Shown here one piece after another: positions 51,020 to 60,442 of a DNA stretch of 64,000 nt (positions within the stretch are counted from its first letter, which is position 1; each line of letters starts with the position of its first letter). The notes under the pieces were generated by a model. That model did not search any database. It was not told the origin of the DNA and was given only the letters and a program-made list of their open reading frames with translations. The DNA is from Roseovarius sp. SCSIO 43702 (GTDB lineage Bacteria; Pseudomonadota; Alphaproteobacteria; Rhodobacterales; Rhodobacteraceae). The translations under genes and the position numbers were made by a program. Location of the stretch: contig NZ_CP080623.1 in assembly GCF_019599045.1 (NCBI RefSeq), forward strand, positions 1,324,501-1,388,500. The letters are read 5' to 3'.

Positions 51020-51553
51020 TCAACTTCGGGACCCGGCAGCGCGGCGCCGCGCAAGTTCGCGATAGAGCGCCTCCCGCGTGACCCCCAGTTCGGCGGCCAC
51101 CTCCTGCCATCGGCCCCTGTCTGGCACGTGGTTGCCCTCACCAAGCCATGCGTCGAGACGGTCGGCCACCTTTGGCAATGATCGAATCTCCGACCTGAGC
51201 CGCGCAGCCTGAACACTGCGCGCCAGCAGCGCGGACCAGCTTTCCGCCAGAGCCGGATCGTCGGCGAGCGCAGACAGGAAGCGCTTCTTCGGCAAGCCTG
51301 CGACGACGCATTCTTCGGGAGCGACAGCATCGCAGTGATACCGGGACGAATAGGCCGATGCCTCGGCTACAACCGCGCCTGGCCCTGCATTCTGCAGAAC
51401 CATGTGCGCTCCGAGCGTGGTGTGTCGCTGCAGTTGCACCCGGCCGGAGCGCACCATATAGATGTTCGCGACATCTTCGCCCGCTGCGAACAGCGTCTCA
51501 CCGGGGGCAAGCCCGGTGTCGCGTGCATCCTGAAAAATCTTCGAAATCGCCAT
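51020..51553 (-). CDS. Crp/Fnr-family regulator
   Basis: The protein has a cyclic-nucleotide-binding-like domain ('APGETLFAAGEDVANIYMVR', 'GRVQLQRHTTLGAHMVLQNA'). A C-terminal winged helix follows ('DRGRWQEVAAELGVTREALY' then RELARRR). No Cys cluster for an Fe-S centre is seen at the N-terminus. The start is uncertain (ATGs at 51553, 51559, 51571 and 51625). I chose 51553 because a palindrome of Fnr type lies directly upstream. Confidence 0.8.
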   Translation of the reverse strand: MAISKIFQDARDTGLAPGETLFAAGEDVANIYMVRSGRVQLQRHTTLGAHMVLQNAGPGAVVAEASAYSSRYHCDAVAPEECVVAGLPKKRFLSALADDPALAESWSALLARSVQAARLRSEIRSLPKVADRLDAWLGEGNHVPDRGRWQEVAAELGVTREALYRELARRRAAGSRS

Positions 51554-51557
51554 TCGC

Positions 51558-51571
51558 ATGATCGCGATCAT
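51558..51571. promoter_or_regulatory. Crp/Fnr-type palindromic site
   Basis: ATGATCGCGATCAT is a perfect 14-bp palindrome with the core TGAT-N4-ATCA, one base off each end from the Fnr consensus TTGAT-N4-ATCAA. It lies between the regulator gene and the divergent gene at 51624. Confidence 0.6.
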
Positions 51572-51623
51572 ATGCTGAGCGGCGATTGCCTGCAACAAGG
51601 GCCCTATGTCGACTGGAGGTCCC

Positions 51624-52214
51624 ATGATCCGATTTGCGTTTCTCGTTGCCCTTCTCGCGTCTCCCGGTCCCGCGCTGGCGCAGGATGCGGCCGGTCAGCA
51701 TGGCGGGATGAGGCATGTGCCGGGGATGTCCCACGAGGGCCATGGGATGAACGCGGACGCCTTTCCCGCAGGGCTCATAGAGGGGGGACAATCCGCTTTC
51801 GCTGCCATTCAGGAGATTGTCGCACAGCTGATGGCGGATCCGACGACGGACTGGAGCCGCGTCGATATCGAGGCGCTTCGTCAGCATCTGATCGACATGG
51901 ACAACGTGACGCTCCGCGCCCGCGTCAGCGTCGAGGAGATCGAAGGCGGTGCCCGCTTCGAGGCGATCTCGGAAGACGCAGGCGTGACCAGCTCGATCCG
52001 CGCCATGGTTACGGCCCACGTGGCGACGATGGATGGTGTCGAGGGCTGGACAATGCGGGCGGAAGATATTCCTGGCGGTGCGGCCCTGACCGTGACCGGC
52101 GAGGATCCGAACCGCATTCGGGCCCTGGGCTTTATCGGCATGATGACAGTCGGCATGCACCACCAGACCCATCACCTTGCTCTGGCGACAGGGCAAAATC
52201 CCCACGCGCATTGA
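51624..52214 (+). CDS. Exported His/Met-rich protein
   Basis: A 196-residue protein with a signal peptide ('RFAFLVALLASPGPALA') and a metal-binding-like stretch 'HGGMRHVPGMSHEGHGM' (about 26-42). A helical domain follows and the C-terminus ends 'MHHQTHHLALATGQNPHAH'. GGAGG precedes the ATG at 51624. No family recognised; a periplasmic copper-binding role is inferred from ligands and location. Confidence 0.7.
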   Translation: MIRFAFLVALLASPGPALAQDAAGQHGGMRHVPGMSHEGHGMNADAFPAGLIEGGQSAFAAIQEIVAQLMADPTTDWSRVDIEALRQHLIDMDNVTLRARVSVEEIEGGARFEAISEDAGVTSSIRAMVTAHVATMDGVEGWTMRAEDIPGGAALTVTGEDPNRIRALGFIGMMTVGMHHQTHHLALATGQNPHAH

Positions 52215-52360
52215 GATCGACCGGGGCGCCGCCGCCTCCGAGATTGGCCTGGTCGAAGGCGAAGCCGGCGCGCACGTCACCCATGAATGGGCGAGGCGCG
52301 CGGGGCACCCCCGGCATCAATAAAAACAATGGTTTGAGTTGGAGAACGTTAGACGCCAGG

Positions 52361-52376
52361 CCCATCCCCTCCGCCA
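52361..52376 (+). repeat. tRNA-Ser 3'-end remnant, probable attachment site
   Basis: CCCATCCCCTCCGCCA corresponds to the last T-stem and acceptor bases plus CCA of a bacterial tRNA-Ser. The upstream 70 bases do not continue as a tRNA, so only the 3' end remains. This is what an att site of an element integrated in tRNA-Ser looks like. Confidence 0.6.
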
Positions 52377-52402
52377 CTTGCCCCCGCGAAAGCGTTCTCC
52401 CG

Positions 52403-52424
52403 ATCCGGCTGCGGCCGGATTTTT
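52403..52424 (+). terminator. Rho-independent terminator
   Basis: ATCCGGC (52403-52409), loop TGCG, GCCGGAT (52414-52420), followed by TTTT. It lies just after the tRNA-Ser remnant and in the gap before the convergent hsdR end. Confidence 0.7.
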
Positions 52425-52655
52425 CCGTTGTTTTCGAGGGTTATGCGGATGCGGCTGAGCACTGGCCCCTGCGCCAGGTGGCTTGGAAGCAGTCTCTCAG
52501 GGCCAATATTCTCCGGACCTATTAACCGCGCGCAGTTCGGTTCAGAGCGCCATGCTACTGAAATCATTAGGCTTAGAGTGGGGGCGCACTGGGCGGGGTT
52601 CGCAGTTCCGTTCGCCAAGCCGCTGGAACCCGGATCGAACGATCAGCGAACGGCC

Positions 52656-55600
52656 CTAGGCCGCCTGCGCGAAGCCACCGTTCACGGCCTGCTGCCACAC
52701 ATGGGCGTAGACGCTTGCTGCAAGCGCTTTCTTTTCATCGGGCGTGAACGGCGGTGACGGCAAACTTGCGAAGACTTCGTCCAAGATGAATACCTCGACG
52801 TCTGCCTTGGTCTGTTCCTTCTCCCAGAAGCGATCGAGTTCGGCCAAGCGCGTCTTTATAGAGGCCAGGAGGTCGCGGCTCGCCTGCTTCACCCGCTCAC
52901 GAGACGTCTTGTCCAGATTATCCTTGAGCAGCAGGTCGAAGAGCGCGAGTTCATCCTCGCCAAGACCCTCCTTCGTTGCGCGCTTCTGTTCCTCGTCCAG
53001 ACTGTTCACGAGCTCGACCAGTCGACGGAAGGTCTCCTCGATGGTGGTTCGGTCTTTCTCCCGATTATAGTCGGCGATGATCGCCTCGTACTTCACCTGA
53101 TAGTCCATCCTTGCGGGATTGCGCGCAAGCATCTCGGCGAGTTTCTGTTCGACGATGTCTAGGATGTCCTGAAGCGCGGTCGCTTTCCGTCTGACCTTCT
53201 TTGCGAACTCATCGCGCAGCTTCTCAAGATCGATCTGACTGAGGTCGAAGGTCAGTCCCTCGGCTTGGTCGTCTCCTGGCGCTTGCGTCCGGATGGCCTC
53301 GTTGACGATCCGGTGTAACTCCTTCAACAGCTCGGTCACATCAGCCGTGTCGCGCCGCTCAGTCAGCTTCTTGTAGATTGCTTCGATGTTGTCGTGTCGT
53401 TCGGCGTATGCCCAGGCGCTGGGCTCCATCAGCAGCGCCTTGAAGCGGATGAACACCTGCCGTGCGAGAATCTCGAAGCGCCGCTTAGCCTCGTCCGTCG
53501 CATAAACGGCTTCCACGGCGTCCTTCAGGCCCTTGATGCGTAAAAAGCCCTTCGAACCGAGCAGCACGCCTGGGTCGAAGCCAAGGCCGCGCAGATGCGC
53601 CTCGGTCGCCTCGATGGCTTCGAGCAGGGCCTGCACCCTCTCTTCGATGGGGGCGATGATCTCTTCTCCGCCTGTGCCATCATCGCCCAGCGCGTACTGA
53701 GCCAGCGCGGCTCGCAGGCTGGCCAGCATCCCATTGTAGTCGACAATCAGGCCGAAGTCTTTGCCAGGATACACCCTGTTCGCGCGCGCTATGGCCTGCA
53801 TCAGCGTGTGCGCCTTCATCGGCTTGTCGATATAGAGCGTCGACAGACATTCCACGTCGAAGCCGGTTAGCCACATCGCACAGACGATTGCGACGCGGAA
53901 CGGGTGCTTGGGGTTCTTGAAGGCCGTTTCGACATCGATGCGCTCGCCATTCCCGGTATCGAAGCCCTGCTTCATCAGGGCACGGTGCGGGATTATGTCG
54001 AAACCCCATTTCTTGAAGTCCGCGACCTCGTTCTGCGCTTCGCTGATAATGATCTCGACGATGGTTTCCTCGAGCCACGTTGCCTGCGCATTCAATTCTT
54101 GCGCCTCCTCCGCGAGCAAAGCGCGCAAGGATTCATCGGCCGTGGTATCCGCTTGGGCTTGCTTGGCATTGGCCGCCGCCCTGACTTCTGCGGCCTTCGC
54201 CCGCCATCGCGGGATGATCATCTGGTGCATCCGGGCGCAGGTGATCTTGTCGATGCACACAAACAGGGATTTTCCGGACTCCCATCTCGTTGCACAGTGA
54301 TCCACGAAATCGGCTGCGATCTTGTCGAGCCGCTCATCGGCGGTGATGACTTCGTAGTCCTTCCCGAGCAGCTTATCGAGGAGCGCCGCCTGATCGGGGT
54401 CGAGTTCCGCCTCCTCGATCTTCTCGGCAATCCGTTCGTTCAGATCCGTCTTGGCGACACCCAGCTTCTCGCCCCGGTTCTCGTAGACCAGCTTGACGGT
54501 CGCGCCGTCCTCCTCGGATCGCTTGAAGTCGTAGCGCGAGACATATTCGCCGAATATGCGCTTGGTGATTTCGTCCTGCTTGAACAGCGGCGTGCCGGTG
54601 AAGCCGATGAAGGCGGCATTGGGCAGCGCAAGGCGCATGTTGCGGGCCAACCGCCCTGCCTGCGTGCGGTGCGCCTCGTCCGAGATCACGATGATGTCGT
54701 CGCGCTCGCTGTATGGCTTCTTTGGGTCCACGTCCTTGTTGAACTTGTGGATCAGGCTGAAGACGTACTGGTTGTTCTCCTTCAGGATCCGTTCCAGATC
54801 ATCGCCGGAGGCCGCGCGCGGGGTCTCGTTCCCGGCAATGCCGCAGCCCACGAAGGTCTTGTAGATCTGGCTGTCGAGATCGTTCCGGTCGGTCATTAGC
54901 AGGAAGGTGAAATTACCCGGCACCTTGCGCCGCACTTTTTCGGCGAAGAAGGCCATGGAATAGGACTTGCCGCTGCCCTGCGTGTGCCAGAACACGCCCA
55001 ACCGGCCGAGATCGGGGTGCGCCCGCTCGATGATGTCGACCGGGCCTTCGGGGATGAAGGATGGCAGCGCCGTTTCCGCCGTCACAAGCGCCTGGTCGCC
55101 CTTCCTGCGCTTCGCCGGCGCCTTGCGTTCCAGCGGCAGCTCGACCACGCGGTGCCGCAGGCGTTCTCCTGGCGGGATCTCGGCCTTGATCGCCTCCTGC
55201 CGTGCGACTGAGGCGACGGCGCGGTTCACGCCCAGCACCTGATGGTTTCTCGCCACCACCTTGCGCGCGGCGCCCGCCTTGCTCTCGTCGAACAGGATGA
55301 AGTTCTCGACCAGATCGAGCAGTCGGTGGTGCGCCAGCATGCCATTCAGCAGGCGCTCCGCATCGACGCTGCCTTCATCCGCCTCTTCCAGCCGCTTCCA
55401 TTCATTGAAGTGCTCCCACGCGCTGGTGATCGAGCCATAGCGGGCGCGGTCGCCGTTCGACACGATCAGGAAGGCGTTGTGATGGAACGCATGGGCGATG
55501 ACGTTTTCGTCCATGTAGTCGCGCAGGTTGCCGTCGAACCCCGCGCGGATGTTCTTGTAGACAGCCTTCAGTTCGATGAAGACCAGCGGCAGGCCGTTGA

Positions 55601-56081
55601 CGAAGCAAACCAGATCGGCGCGACGGTTGTAGTTGGGCGTCCGGATCCCGGTCAGCTTCAACTCGCGTACGGAGAGGAAGCGATTGGAGCCGGGGGCGTT
55701 GTCGAAGTCGATCACCCTGGCGCGGGCGGATTTTTGGCGCCCCTGCGCATCGCGGTAGCTGACGGGCACGCCGCCGCGCAGCATGCGGTAGAAGTCTCGA
55801 TTGTGCTGCACCATGGAGCGGCTGACGTCATAGACGGTCAGCGCGCGGATCGCGTCCTCGATGGCTGGTTCCGGCAAGTCGGGGTTGAGGCGGTGGAGGG
55901 CCGCACGCAGGTCGCGGATCAGGACCGCCTCGGTCGTGTCCTTGCGCCCGAGCGTGCCGTCCGGCCCGAGGACCTCCTGATTGAAGGCATATACGTTTTC
56001 CCAGCCCAACACCGTTTCCAGATGCTCGGCGAAGGTGGCCTGAACCAGTCGATCTTCGCTATTGATGCCGGTTACCGCCAT
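52656..56081 (-). CDS. hsdR: Type I restriction enzyme, R (motor/nuclease) subunit
   Basis: The 1141-residue protein has an N-terminal PD-(D/E)xK nuclease ('RRADLVCFVNGLPLVFIELK': Asp156, Glu170, Lys172). An SF2 translocase follows with Walker A 'HTQGSGKSYSM' (369-373) and DEAH box 'IVISDEAHRTQ' (468-471). 'FIGFTGTPLF' and 'QAIARANRVYPGKDF' are helicase motifs III and VI. A helical C-terminal part contacts the methylase. It cleaves DNA lacking the modification. It is last in the operon, 19 bases after the HEPN-motif gene. Confidence 0.93.
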   Translation of the reverse strand: MAVTGINSEDRLVQATFAEHLETVLGWENVYAFNQEVLGPDGTLGRKDTTEAVLIRDLRAALHRLNPDLPEPAIEDAIRALTVYDVSRSMVQHNRDFYRMLRGGVPVSYRDAQGRQKSARARVIDFDNAPGSNRFLSVRELKLTGIRTPNYNRRADLVCFVNGLPLVFIELKAVYKNIRAGFDGNLRDYMDENVIAHAFHHNAFLIVSNGDRARYGSITSAWEHFNEWKRLEEADEGSVDAERLLNGMLAHHRLLDLVENFILFDESKAGAARKVVARNHQVLGVNRAVASVARQEAIKAEIPPGERLRHRVVELPLERKAPAKRRKGDQALVTAETALPSFIPEGPVDIIERAHPDLGRLGVFWHTQGSGKSYSMAFFAEKVRRKVPGNFTFLLMTDRNDLDSQIYKTFVGCGIAGNETPRAASGDDLERILKENNQYVFSLIHKFNKDVDPKKPYSERDDIIVISDEAHRTQAGRLARNMRLALPNAAFIGFTGTPLFKQDEITKRIFGEYVSRYDFKRSEEDGATVKLVYENRGEKLGVAKTDLNERIAEKIEEAELDPDQAALLDKLLGKDYEVITADERLDKIAADFVDHCATRWESGKSLFVCIDKITCARMHQMIIPRWRAKAAEVRAAANAKQAQADTTADESLRALLAEEAQELNAQATWLEETIVEIIISEAQNEVADFKKWGFDIIPHRALMKQGFDTGNGERIDVETAFKNPKHPFRVAIVCAMWLTGFDVECLSTLYIDKPMKAHTLMQAIARANRVYPGKDFGLIVDYNGMLASLRAALAQYALGDDGTGGEEIIAPIEERVQALLEAIEATEAHLRGLGFDPGVLLGSKGFLRIKGLKDAVEAVYATDEAKRRFEILARQVFIRFKALLMEPSAWAYAERHDNIEAIYKKLTERRDTADVTELLKELHRIVNEAIRTQAPGDDQAEGLTFDLSQIDLEKLRDEFAKKVRRKATALQDILDIVEQKLAEMLARNPARMDYQVKYEAIIADYNREKDRTTIEETFRRLVELVNSLDEEQKRATKEGLGEDELALFDLLLKDNLDKTSRERVKQASRDLLASIKTRLAELDRFWEKEQTKADVEVFILDEVFASLPSPPFTPDEKKALAASVYAHVWQQAVNGGFAQAA

Positions 56082-56100
56082 GAAACCCTTCCCTGAAAAA

Positions 56101-56895
56101 TCACGCGTCGCGCTCCTTCAAATACCGGCCGGTGCCGTCGATGATGCCGTCGATCCGGTCGACGCAGTGAGAGCAGAAATCCAGGGACATGTAATAGAGC
56201 CACGGTTTGCCATCCCGATCCGCGCTCGTGAACCAGGCTTCGGGCCACTTCTCTGACGCGATGCGGCTTGAAAACTTGCCGATCGTCTCAGTTGGCCATT
56301 CGAAACCGTTGTGCAGCATGTTGTTGCGATAGGCGAAAAGGGCGGACAGCGTTTTCCGATAATCGTTGGGAAGATAGGGCTTCAGCCCGCAGCTTTCCGC
56401 CAGCTGGACGATACCCGCAACAAGATCGTCCCTTGGCCCCTGGCTGCGGAATACGATTTGAGGGTTCCAGAACTGGTCGTCGGCGCGCTGCCGCCGCGTG
56501 TCACCCGCATCCGAACCTTGCCTTTTCCTCAGCCCCTCGAAGATGGCGACAAACAGGGACTCGATGAAGGGTGCCAACATGCCGACCGCGGACATGCTAT
56601 GCGCGGAATCCATGAAGACCGCCCGCCAGAACCGCTCCTCATAGAGGTTGTCCAGTTGCTCGTTGTCAGGATCGGCCTCGATCTGCTGCTTGAGTTCGTC
56701 AAACTTGATCTGGGTCGCCGCCGCGGCTTGCTGGTTCCTGTGCAGCAGATCCTTGATCGCGGCCAGTTGTTCTCCTGGCAGCGAGTGGCGCAGCAGCCAT
56801 TGCGCATGGGCGCTCGGCGGCAGCCGTTCCACCCACCGTCGAATTCCTTCGGCGGGGTCTTCGTCAGGTGGAGGATCGAAGCCGTCCTGCGTCAA
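56101..56895 (-). CDS. HEPN-motif protein inside the type I RM operon
   Basis: A 264-residue, mainly helical protein with a coiled-coil-like middle ('RNQQAAAATQIKFDELKQQI'). Near the C-terminus 'LSALFAYRNNMLHNGFEWP' carries RNNMLH (Arg190-His195), which fits the R-x4-6-H catalytic motif of HEPN ribonucleases. 'YYMSLDFCSHCVDRIDGIID' follows. It starts within the hsdS stop (ATGA), so it is translated with the RM proteins. I do not recognise a named family. It may be a second effector or a regulator of the RM system. Confidence 0.65.
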   Translation of the reverse strand: MTQDGFDPPPDEDPAEGIRRWVERLPPSAHAQWLLRHSLPGEQLAAIKDLLHRNQQAAAATQIKFDELKQQIEADPDNEQLDNLYEERFWRAVFMDSAHSMSAVGMLAPFIESLFVAIFEGLRKRQGSDAGDTRRQRADDQFWNPQIVFRSQGPRDDLVAGIVQLAESCGLKPYLPNDYRKTLSALFAYRNNMLHNGFEWPTETIGKFSSRIASEKWPEAWFTSADRDGKPWLYYMSLDFCSHCVDRIDGIIDGTGRYLKERDA

Positions 56896-58115
56896 ACCGC
56901 GATCTCCCCGTTCATCAGGCGCGGCAGGAGGAGGTCACGGGCCTGTGCGAGCTTCTGATTTTGCGTGTGCAAGGTGCGGACCTGCGCGTGAAGCGTCGAA
57001 GCTTGGTGCTCGAACTCGCGAAGCAGCGCTGCGTCAGGAATGACAACCGGCAGTGCTCGAAACTTCCCCTTGCTGATCTCCTTGTAGGTCGCTCCACCGG
57101 CGTGGGAGCGGATTTCCTCGACCCGATACATCAAGTTGTGCAGCAGATACATTCGGGCGCGGGGATCGTGCGGGATGATACTGATGAAGCCCTGATTGGT
57201 GCAGGACGGCGTTTCGATGATCCCGAAAAAGCCGACTGAGGCGCGGCTGGTCATCAACACCGTTCCGGCCGGGAGCATCTTTGCCGAAGAGCCTCGCAGT
57301 CCGGCTTCCGTGATCTTTGTCGCGCTGTCGAGCAAAGCGAGGCATGAGTTCCGCGTGATGTCCGTGGGCGTGTACCAAGGGATATCGCCGTCATTCCAGA
57401 ACTCGGGCTTTTCCGTCTTTGGGGTTCCTCCACCAATTGTCTCGCAGACGTCATCGAAGGTCTGCCGCGCCCAGCCCTCGGGGAGGCCGTCAGTGAGGGG
57501 GACGTGTTCGTGGCCAGGGAAGCGAAAGTGGACGAACCACTCGCGGTAGAGCAGCCGCGCCGCATCCTCCAGCAGCGCAATCCGTCGCCGGTTGGTCTCG
57601 ATCAGGTCGTCGTAGGCGGAGAGGATGGAGACGATGGCTTCCTGTTCGCTTCGTGGCGGGCAGGGAAACCGTATTTCTTCGATCCTGTAGAGGGCGAGTT
57701 TCGGCTGCGAGGTGCCGCCCGTCTGATTGGACATGGCAGCCTTCCCGGTCGCCCCGCGCAAAAAATACATCAAGTAGCGTGCATCTACGGCATGCGAGAT
57801 GTCCGTGAGCTTCGCGGCGTTCTCCGTCAGATTTGCTCCGGAAAGATCCTCAGGAACCATCCCAACTCGACCGATTGTTCCTGCAATGCTGATGTAGATA
57901 TCCGAAGAGGTGATCGTGTATCGGCGGACTTGGTGATGAACGTTCTCGTCGATGTATTTGATTGCTGAACGGTTAATCCCGCTTTCCCCAAAATCGACGA
58001 CGCGCAAATAGGGATGGGGAGTTGGTGCATCTTGAACTGATGCACCCTTCGGCAGTCGCTTTCCGCCTTTGGCCTTTGCAACGTCGCCGATGCGGACTTC
58101 AGAGAAAGATCTCAC
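56892..58115 (-). CDS. hsdS: Type I restriction enzyme specificity subunit
   Basis: The 407-residue protein has two target-recognition domains separated by conserved helices. TRD1 covers about 1-155, ending 'YRIEEIRFPCPPRSEQEAIV'; helix 1 is 'ILSAYDDLIETNRRRIALLE'. TRD2 covers about 205-360 and helix 2 is 'STLHAQVRTLHTQNQKLAQA'. It sets the DNA target of methylation and cleavage. Both flanking genes overlap it by 4 bases. Confidence 0.92.
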   Translation of the reverse strand: MRSFSEVRIGDVAKAKGGKRLPKGASVQDAPTPHPYLRVVDFGESGINRSAIKYIDENVHHQVRRYTITSSDIYISIAGTIGRVGMVPEDLSGANLTENAAKLTDISHAVDARYLMYFLRGATGKAAMSNQTGGTSQPKLALYRIEEIRFPCPPRSEQEAIVSILSAYDDLIETNRRRIALLEDAARLLYREWFVHFRFPGHEHVPLTDGLPEGWARQTFDDVCETIGGGTPKTEKPEFWNDGDIPWYTPTDITRNSCLALLDSATKITEAGLRGSSAKMLPAGTVLMTSRASVGFFGIIETPSCTNQGFISIIPHDPRARMYLLHNLMYRVEEIRSHAGGATYKEISKGKFRALPVVIPDAALLREFEHQASTLHAQVRTLHTQNQKLAQARDLLLPRLMNGEIAV

Positions 58116-60214
58116 ACCCCCAACTCCTCGAAGTTTCGGGCGATCCGCGCCGCCAGCTCCGCGGCCTCCTCGGTCAGCCCCGTCAAGTCGATGTGGATCG
58201 ACCGCAGCGCCTCCTCGAAATCGAAATCCTCGTCCACCTCCTCGGGTGCCACGCCGACATAGCGGCCGGGCGTCAGGCTGTGGTCATGCGCCGCGATCTC
58301 GGCGCGGCTGACCCGTTTCACCAACCCCTCGACATCGCACAGGACCGCGTCGGGGAACCGCTCCTGCAGCCAGTCGGCCTGTTTCACGAAATACCGCGCC
58401 GTCCGCAGCGCCTCCACCGCCGCGACCCTCGCGCCCTCCAACGCCTTGCGGGCGCGCGTCACCTCGGCATTGGGCCAGAGGGCATGGTCGCGGGCGTCCA
58501 GTTCCTTGATGGCGGTATCCACCACCCGGCCGGCCAGCTTGGCGGCCAGGTCGATCTGCTTGGTCAGGTCACGGCAACGCTCGGCCATGGGGTGTAGCCC
58601 GGCGCGCGCCGCGTGCAGCCCGGCATTGTCGCGCACGGCGCCCGCCCAGTCCGCCGCACGCGCCGACACCTCTGCGTCGAACCCCGCGATATCCGCCGCC
58701 AGCGTTGCGCACGCGCTGGTCAGTTCGCTCCAGGTCTCCGCCAGCGGATCTGGATCGCGCTTTTCGGTGACGAAGGGCTGCACCAGATCGATGAGCTTGC
58801 CGAGCGCCTTGTCAAGGTCGGCCAATGGCTCCGTCGTTGCCTGGCCCTCAGCAACGGCCTGCGCAAGGTAGCTTTCGACGAGTTCCAGGAAGCGGTCCGC
58901 CTGTCCGCGATAGAGCCAGACGATGGCGGCGATGTTCTTCTGCTGCTCTGGCGCAAAATCGTAGATGGCGCGCGACACCTTCCGGTAGATGTTGCGCGCA
59001 TCGAGCATCAGGACGTGATCGGCGCGCTCGGGGTCACGTTCCTTCGCCCGGTCGAAGAACCACAGCTGGCAGGGCACCGTGCGCGTGTAGAAGAAGTTGC
59101 CGCGGATATCGATCATCACGTCGACGGCGCCGGTCTCGACCAGCTTCTGGCGCACGATCGCCTCGTCCCGCCCTGCGCTGGATGCCTGGCTGGACATGAC
59201 GACACCGGCGCGGCCGTTCTCGTTCAGATAGGTGTAGAAGTAGGACATCCACAGGTAGTTGGCGTTCGAGACCTTCTTGGCCTTGTTCACGCCCGGCAGG
59301 CCGAAGGGTAGCCGCTTGTCGCCCTTGACCTTCTCGGCGTCGACCTCGTCCACGTTGAACGGCGGATTGGCCATCACGAAGTCGCACTTGCCGACCAGTT
59401 CGTGCGGGTCCTTGTAATAGGTGATCGCTTCGTTCCCGGCGCGGATCGTGCCCTGCAGGCCGTGGACCGCCAGGTTGATCTGGGCGAGTTTCGCCGTCGT
59501 CTCGTTCTTCTCATGGCCGTAGAAGGTGACGCGCTTCATCGTGTCTTGGCCTGCGTCCTCGATGAAGTGGCTGGACTGCACGAACATGCCGCCAGAGCCG
59601 CAGGCCGGGTCAAAGACGATGCCGTGGTCTGGCTCGATCACGTTGACGATGGTCTGGACGATGGATGGCGGCGTGAAGAACTCGCCATTGTCGTGTGCGC
59701 CCTGCTTGGAGAACTCAGCGAGGAAGTATTCGTAGATGCGCCCGAAGACGTCGCCGGAAGCATTGCGCAGGGCCTCGGTGTCGAATTTGCGCATCATGCT
59801 TTCTAACAGGTCGTCGTCGAAGCGCTCGTAGTCCTTGGGCAACTGGCCCGCGAGCGGCGGGAAATGCTTCTCGACCTCCTCCATGGCGGCGGTGAGCGCG
59901 GTACCAAGCTGACCGCCCTTGGGCATGTCGAGGATCACGTCGTAACGGGCGGCCTCGGGCATTAGCATTGCGCGGCGGCGCCGGAAGTCAGCGTCGACCA
60001 GCTGACGATCCGGCATCTTTCCGGCGGCCTTGTCTGCCTCGATCGAGGCGAGAGCAGCATAGTAGCGGTTCGTGGCCTGCCTCAGGAAAAGGAGCCCCAT
60101 GATAGGCATGAAATACTCGTTCGATGCGAGGCCGGAGTTGGCCCGCAGGTCGTCGGCCATCTTCCAGAGGTCCGCGCCAAACTGTTCGATCCCGGTCAGG
60201 TGGTCTGCAATCAT
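58112..60214 (-). CDS. hsdM: Type I restriction enzyme, M (methyltransferase) subunit
   Basis: The 700-residue protein has the N-terminal HsdM helical domain ('GADLWKMADDLRANSGLASN') and an N6-adenine methyltransferase core. AdoMet motif 'FDPACGSGGMF' is at 201-211 and catalytic 'NPPF' at 283-286. It is longer than the usual roughly 500 residues, with an extra helical C-terminal part (about 500-700). Its ATG overlaps the antitoxin stop (TAATG). Confidence 0.93.
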   Translation of the reverse strand: MIADHLTGIEQFGADLWKMADDLRANSGLASNEYFMPIMGLLFLRQATNRYYAALASIEADKAAGKMPDRQLVDADFRRRRAMLMPEAARYDVILDMPKGGQLGTALTAAMEEVEKHFPPLAGQLPKDYERFDDDLLESMMRKFDTEALRNASGDVFGRIYEYFLAEFSKQGAHDNGEFFTPPSIVQTIVNVIEPDHGIVFDPACGSGGMFVQSSHFIEDAGQDTMKRVTFYGHEKNETTAKLAQINLAVHGLQGTIRAGNEAITYYKDPHELVGKCDFVMANPPFNVDEVDAEKVKGDKRLPFGLPGVNKAKKVSNANYLWMSYFYTYLNENGRAGVVMSSQASSAGRDEAIVRQKLVETGAVDVMIDIRGNFFYTRTVPCQLWFFDRAKERDPERADHVLMLDARNIYRKVSRAIYDFAPEQQKNIAAIVWLYRGQADRFLELVESYLAQAVAEGQATTEPLADLDKALGKLIDLVQPFVTEKRDPDPLAETWSELTSACATLAADIAGFDAEVSARAADWAGAVRDNAGLHAARAGLHPMAERCRDLTKQIDLAAKLAGRVVDTAIKELDARDHALWPNAEVTRARKALEGARVAAVEALRTARYFVKQADWLQERFPDAVLCDVEGLVKRVSRAEIAAHDHSLTPGRYVGVAPEEVDEDFDFEEALRSIHIDLTGLTEEAAELAARIARNFEELGV

Positions 60215-60414
60215 TAGCTCGTTTTCTTTCCTGCGTTTTGTTCACCCGGACTGATGCCAGGCTTGTCCAGCGCTTTCAGCCGCTCGTATTCCTCGACTGC
60301 CAGCACGACGACAACGGGGCGTCCATGCTTCGCCACCGCGACAGGCTCGGCTCTGGCGAGATCAATCAGCCGCCCGAAGCCGTACTTCGCGTCTTTCGCG
60401 GTCAGGATCTGCAT
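60214..60414 (-). CDS. Phd/YefM-type antitoxin leading the RM operon
   Basis: A 66-residue protein starting 'MQILTAKDAKYGFGRLIDLA' with 'RAEPVAVAKHGRPVVVVLAV' and 'EEYERLKAL', the classic Phd/YefM fold. No Doc, YoeB or other toxin gene is next to it; hsdM follows with a TAATG overlap. It may therefore act as an operon repressor for the RM genes. The ATG at 60414 is the family start; the frame extends further upstream. Confidence 0.85.
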   Translation of the reverse strand: MQILTAKDAKYGFGRLIDLARAEPVAVAKHGRPVVVVLAVEEYERLKALDKPGISPGEQNAGKKTS

Positions 60415-60442
60415 CTGACTCTCCGCTGTTGCACGGCTTACT

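Larger units (their letters stand above)
52215..52655. other. Intergenic junction between metal island and RM island
   Basis: No convincing gene is seen. The stretch contains the tRNA-Ser 3' remnant (52361-52376) and an intrinsic terminator (52403-52424). A minus-strand frame reading 'MAEGMG' here is the usual antisense translation of a tRNA-Ser end, not a protein. Confidence 0.6.

Noticed and set aside
52132..52377. 81-codon minus-strand frame starting MAEGMG
   Set aside because: This start is the antisense translation of a tRNA-Ser 3' end, not a gene; the underlying DNA was kept as an attachment-site candidate.
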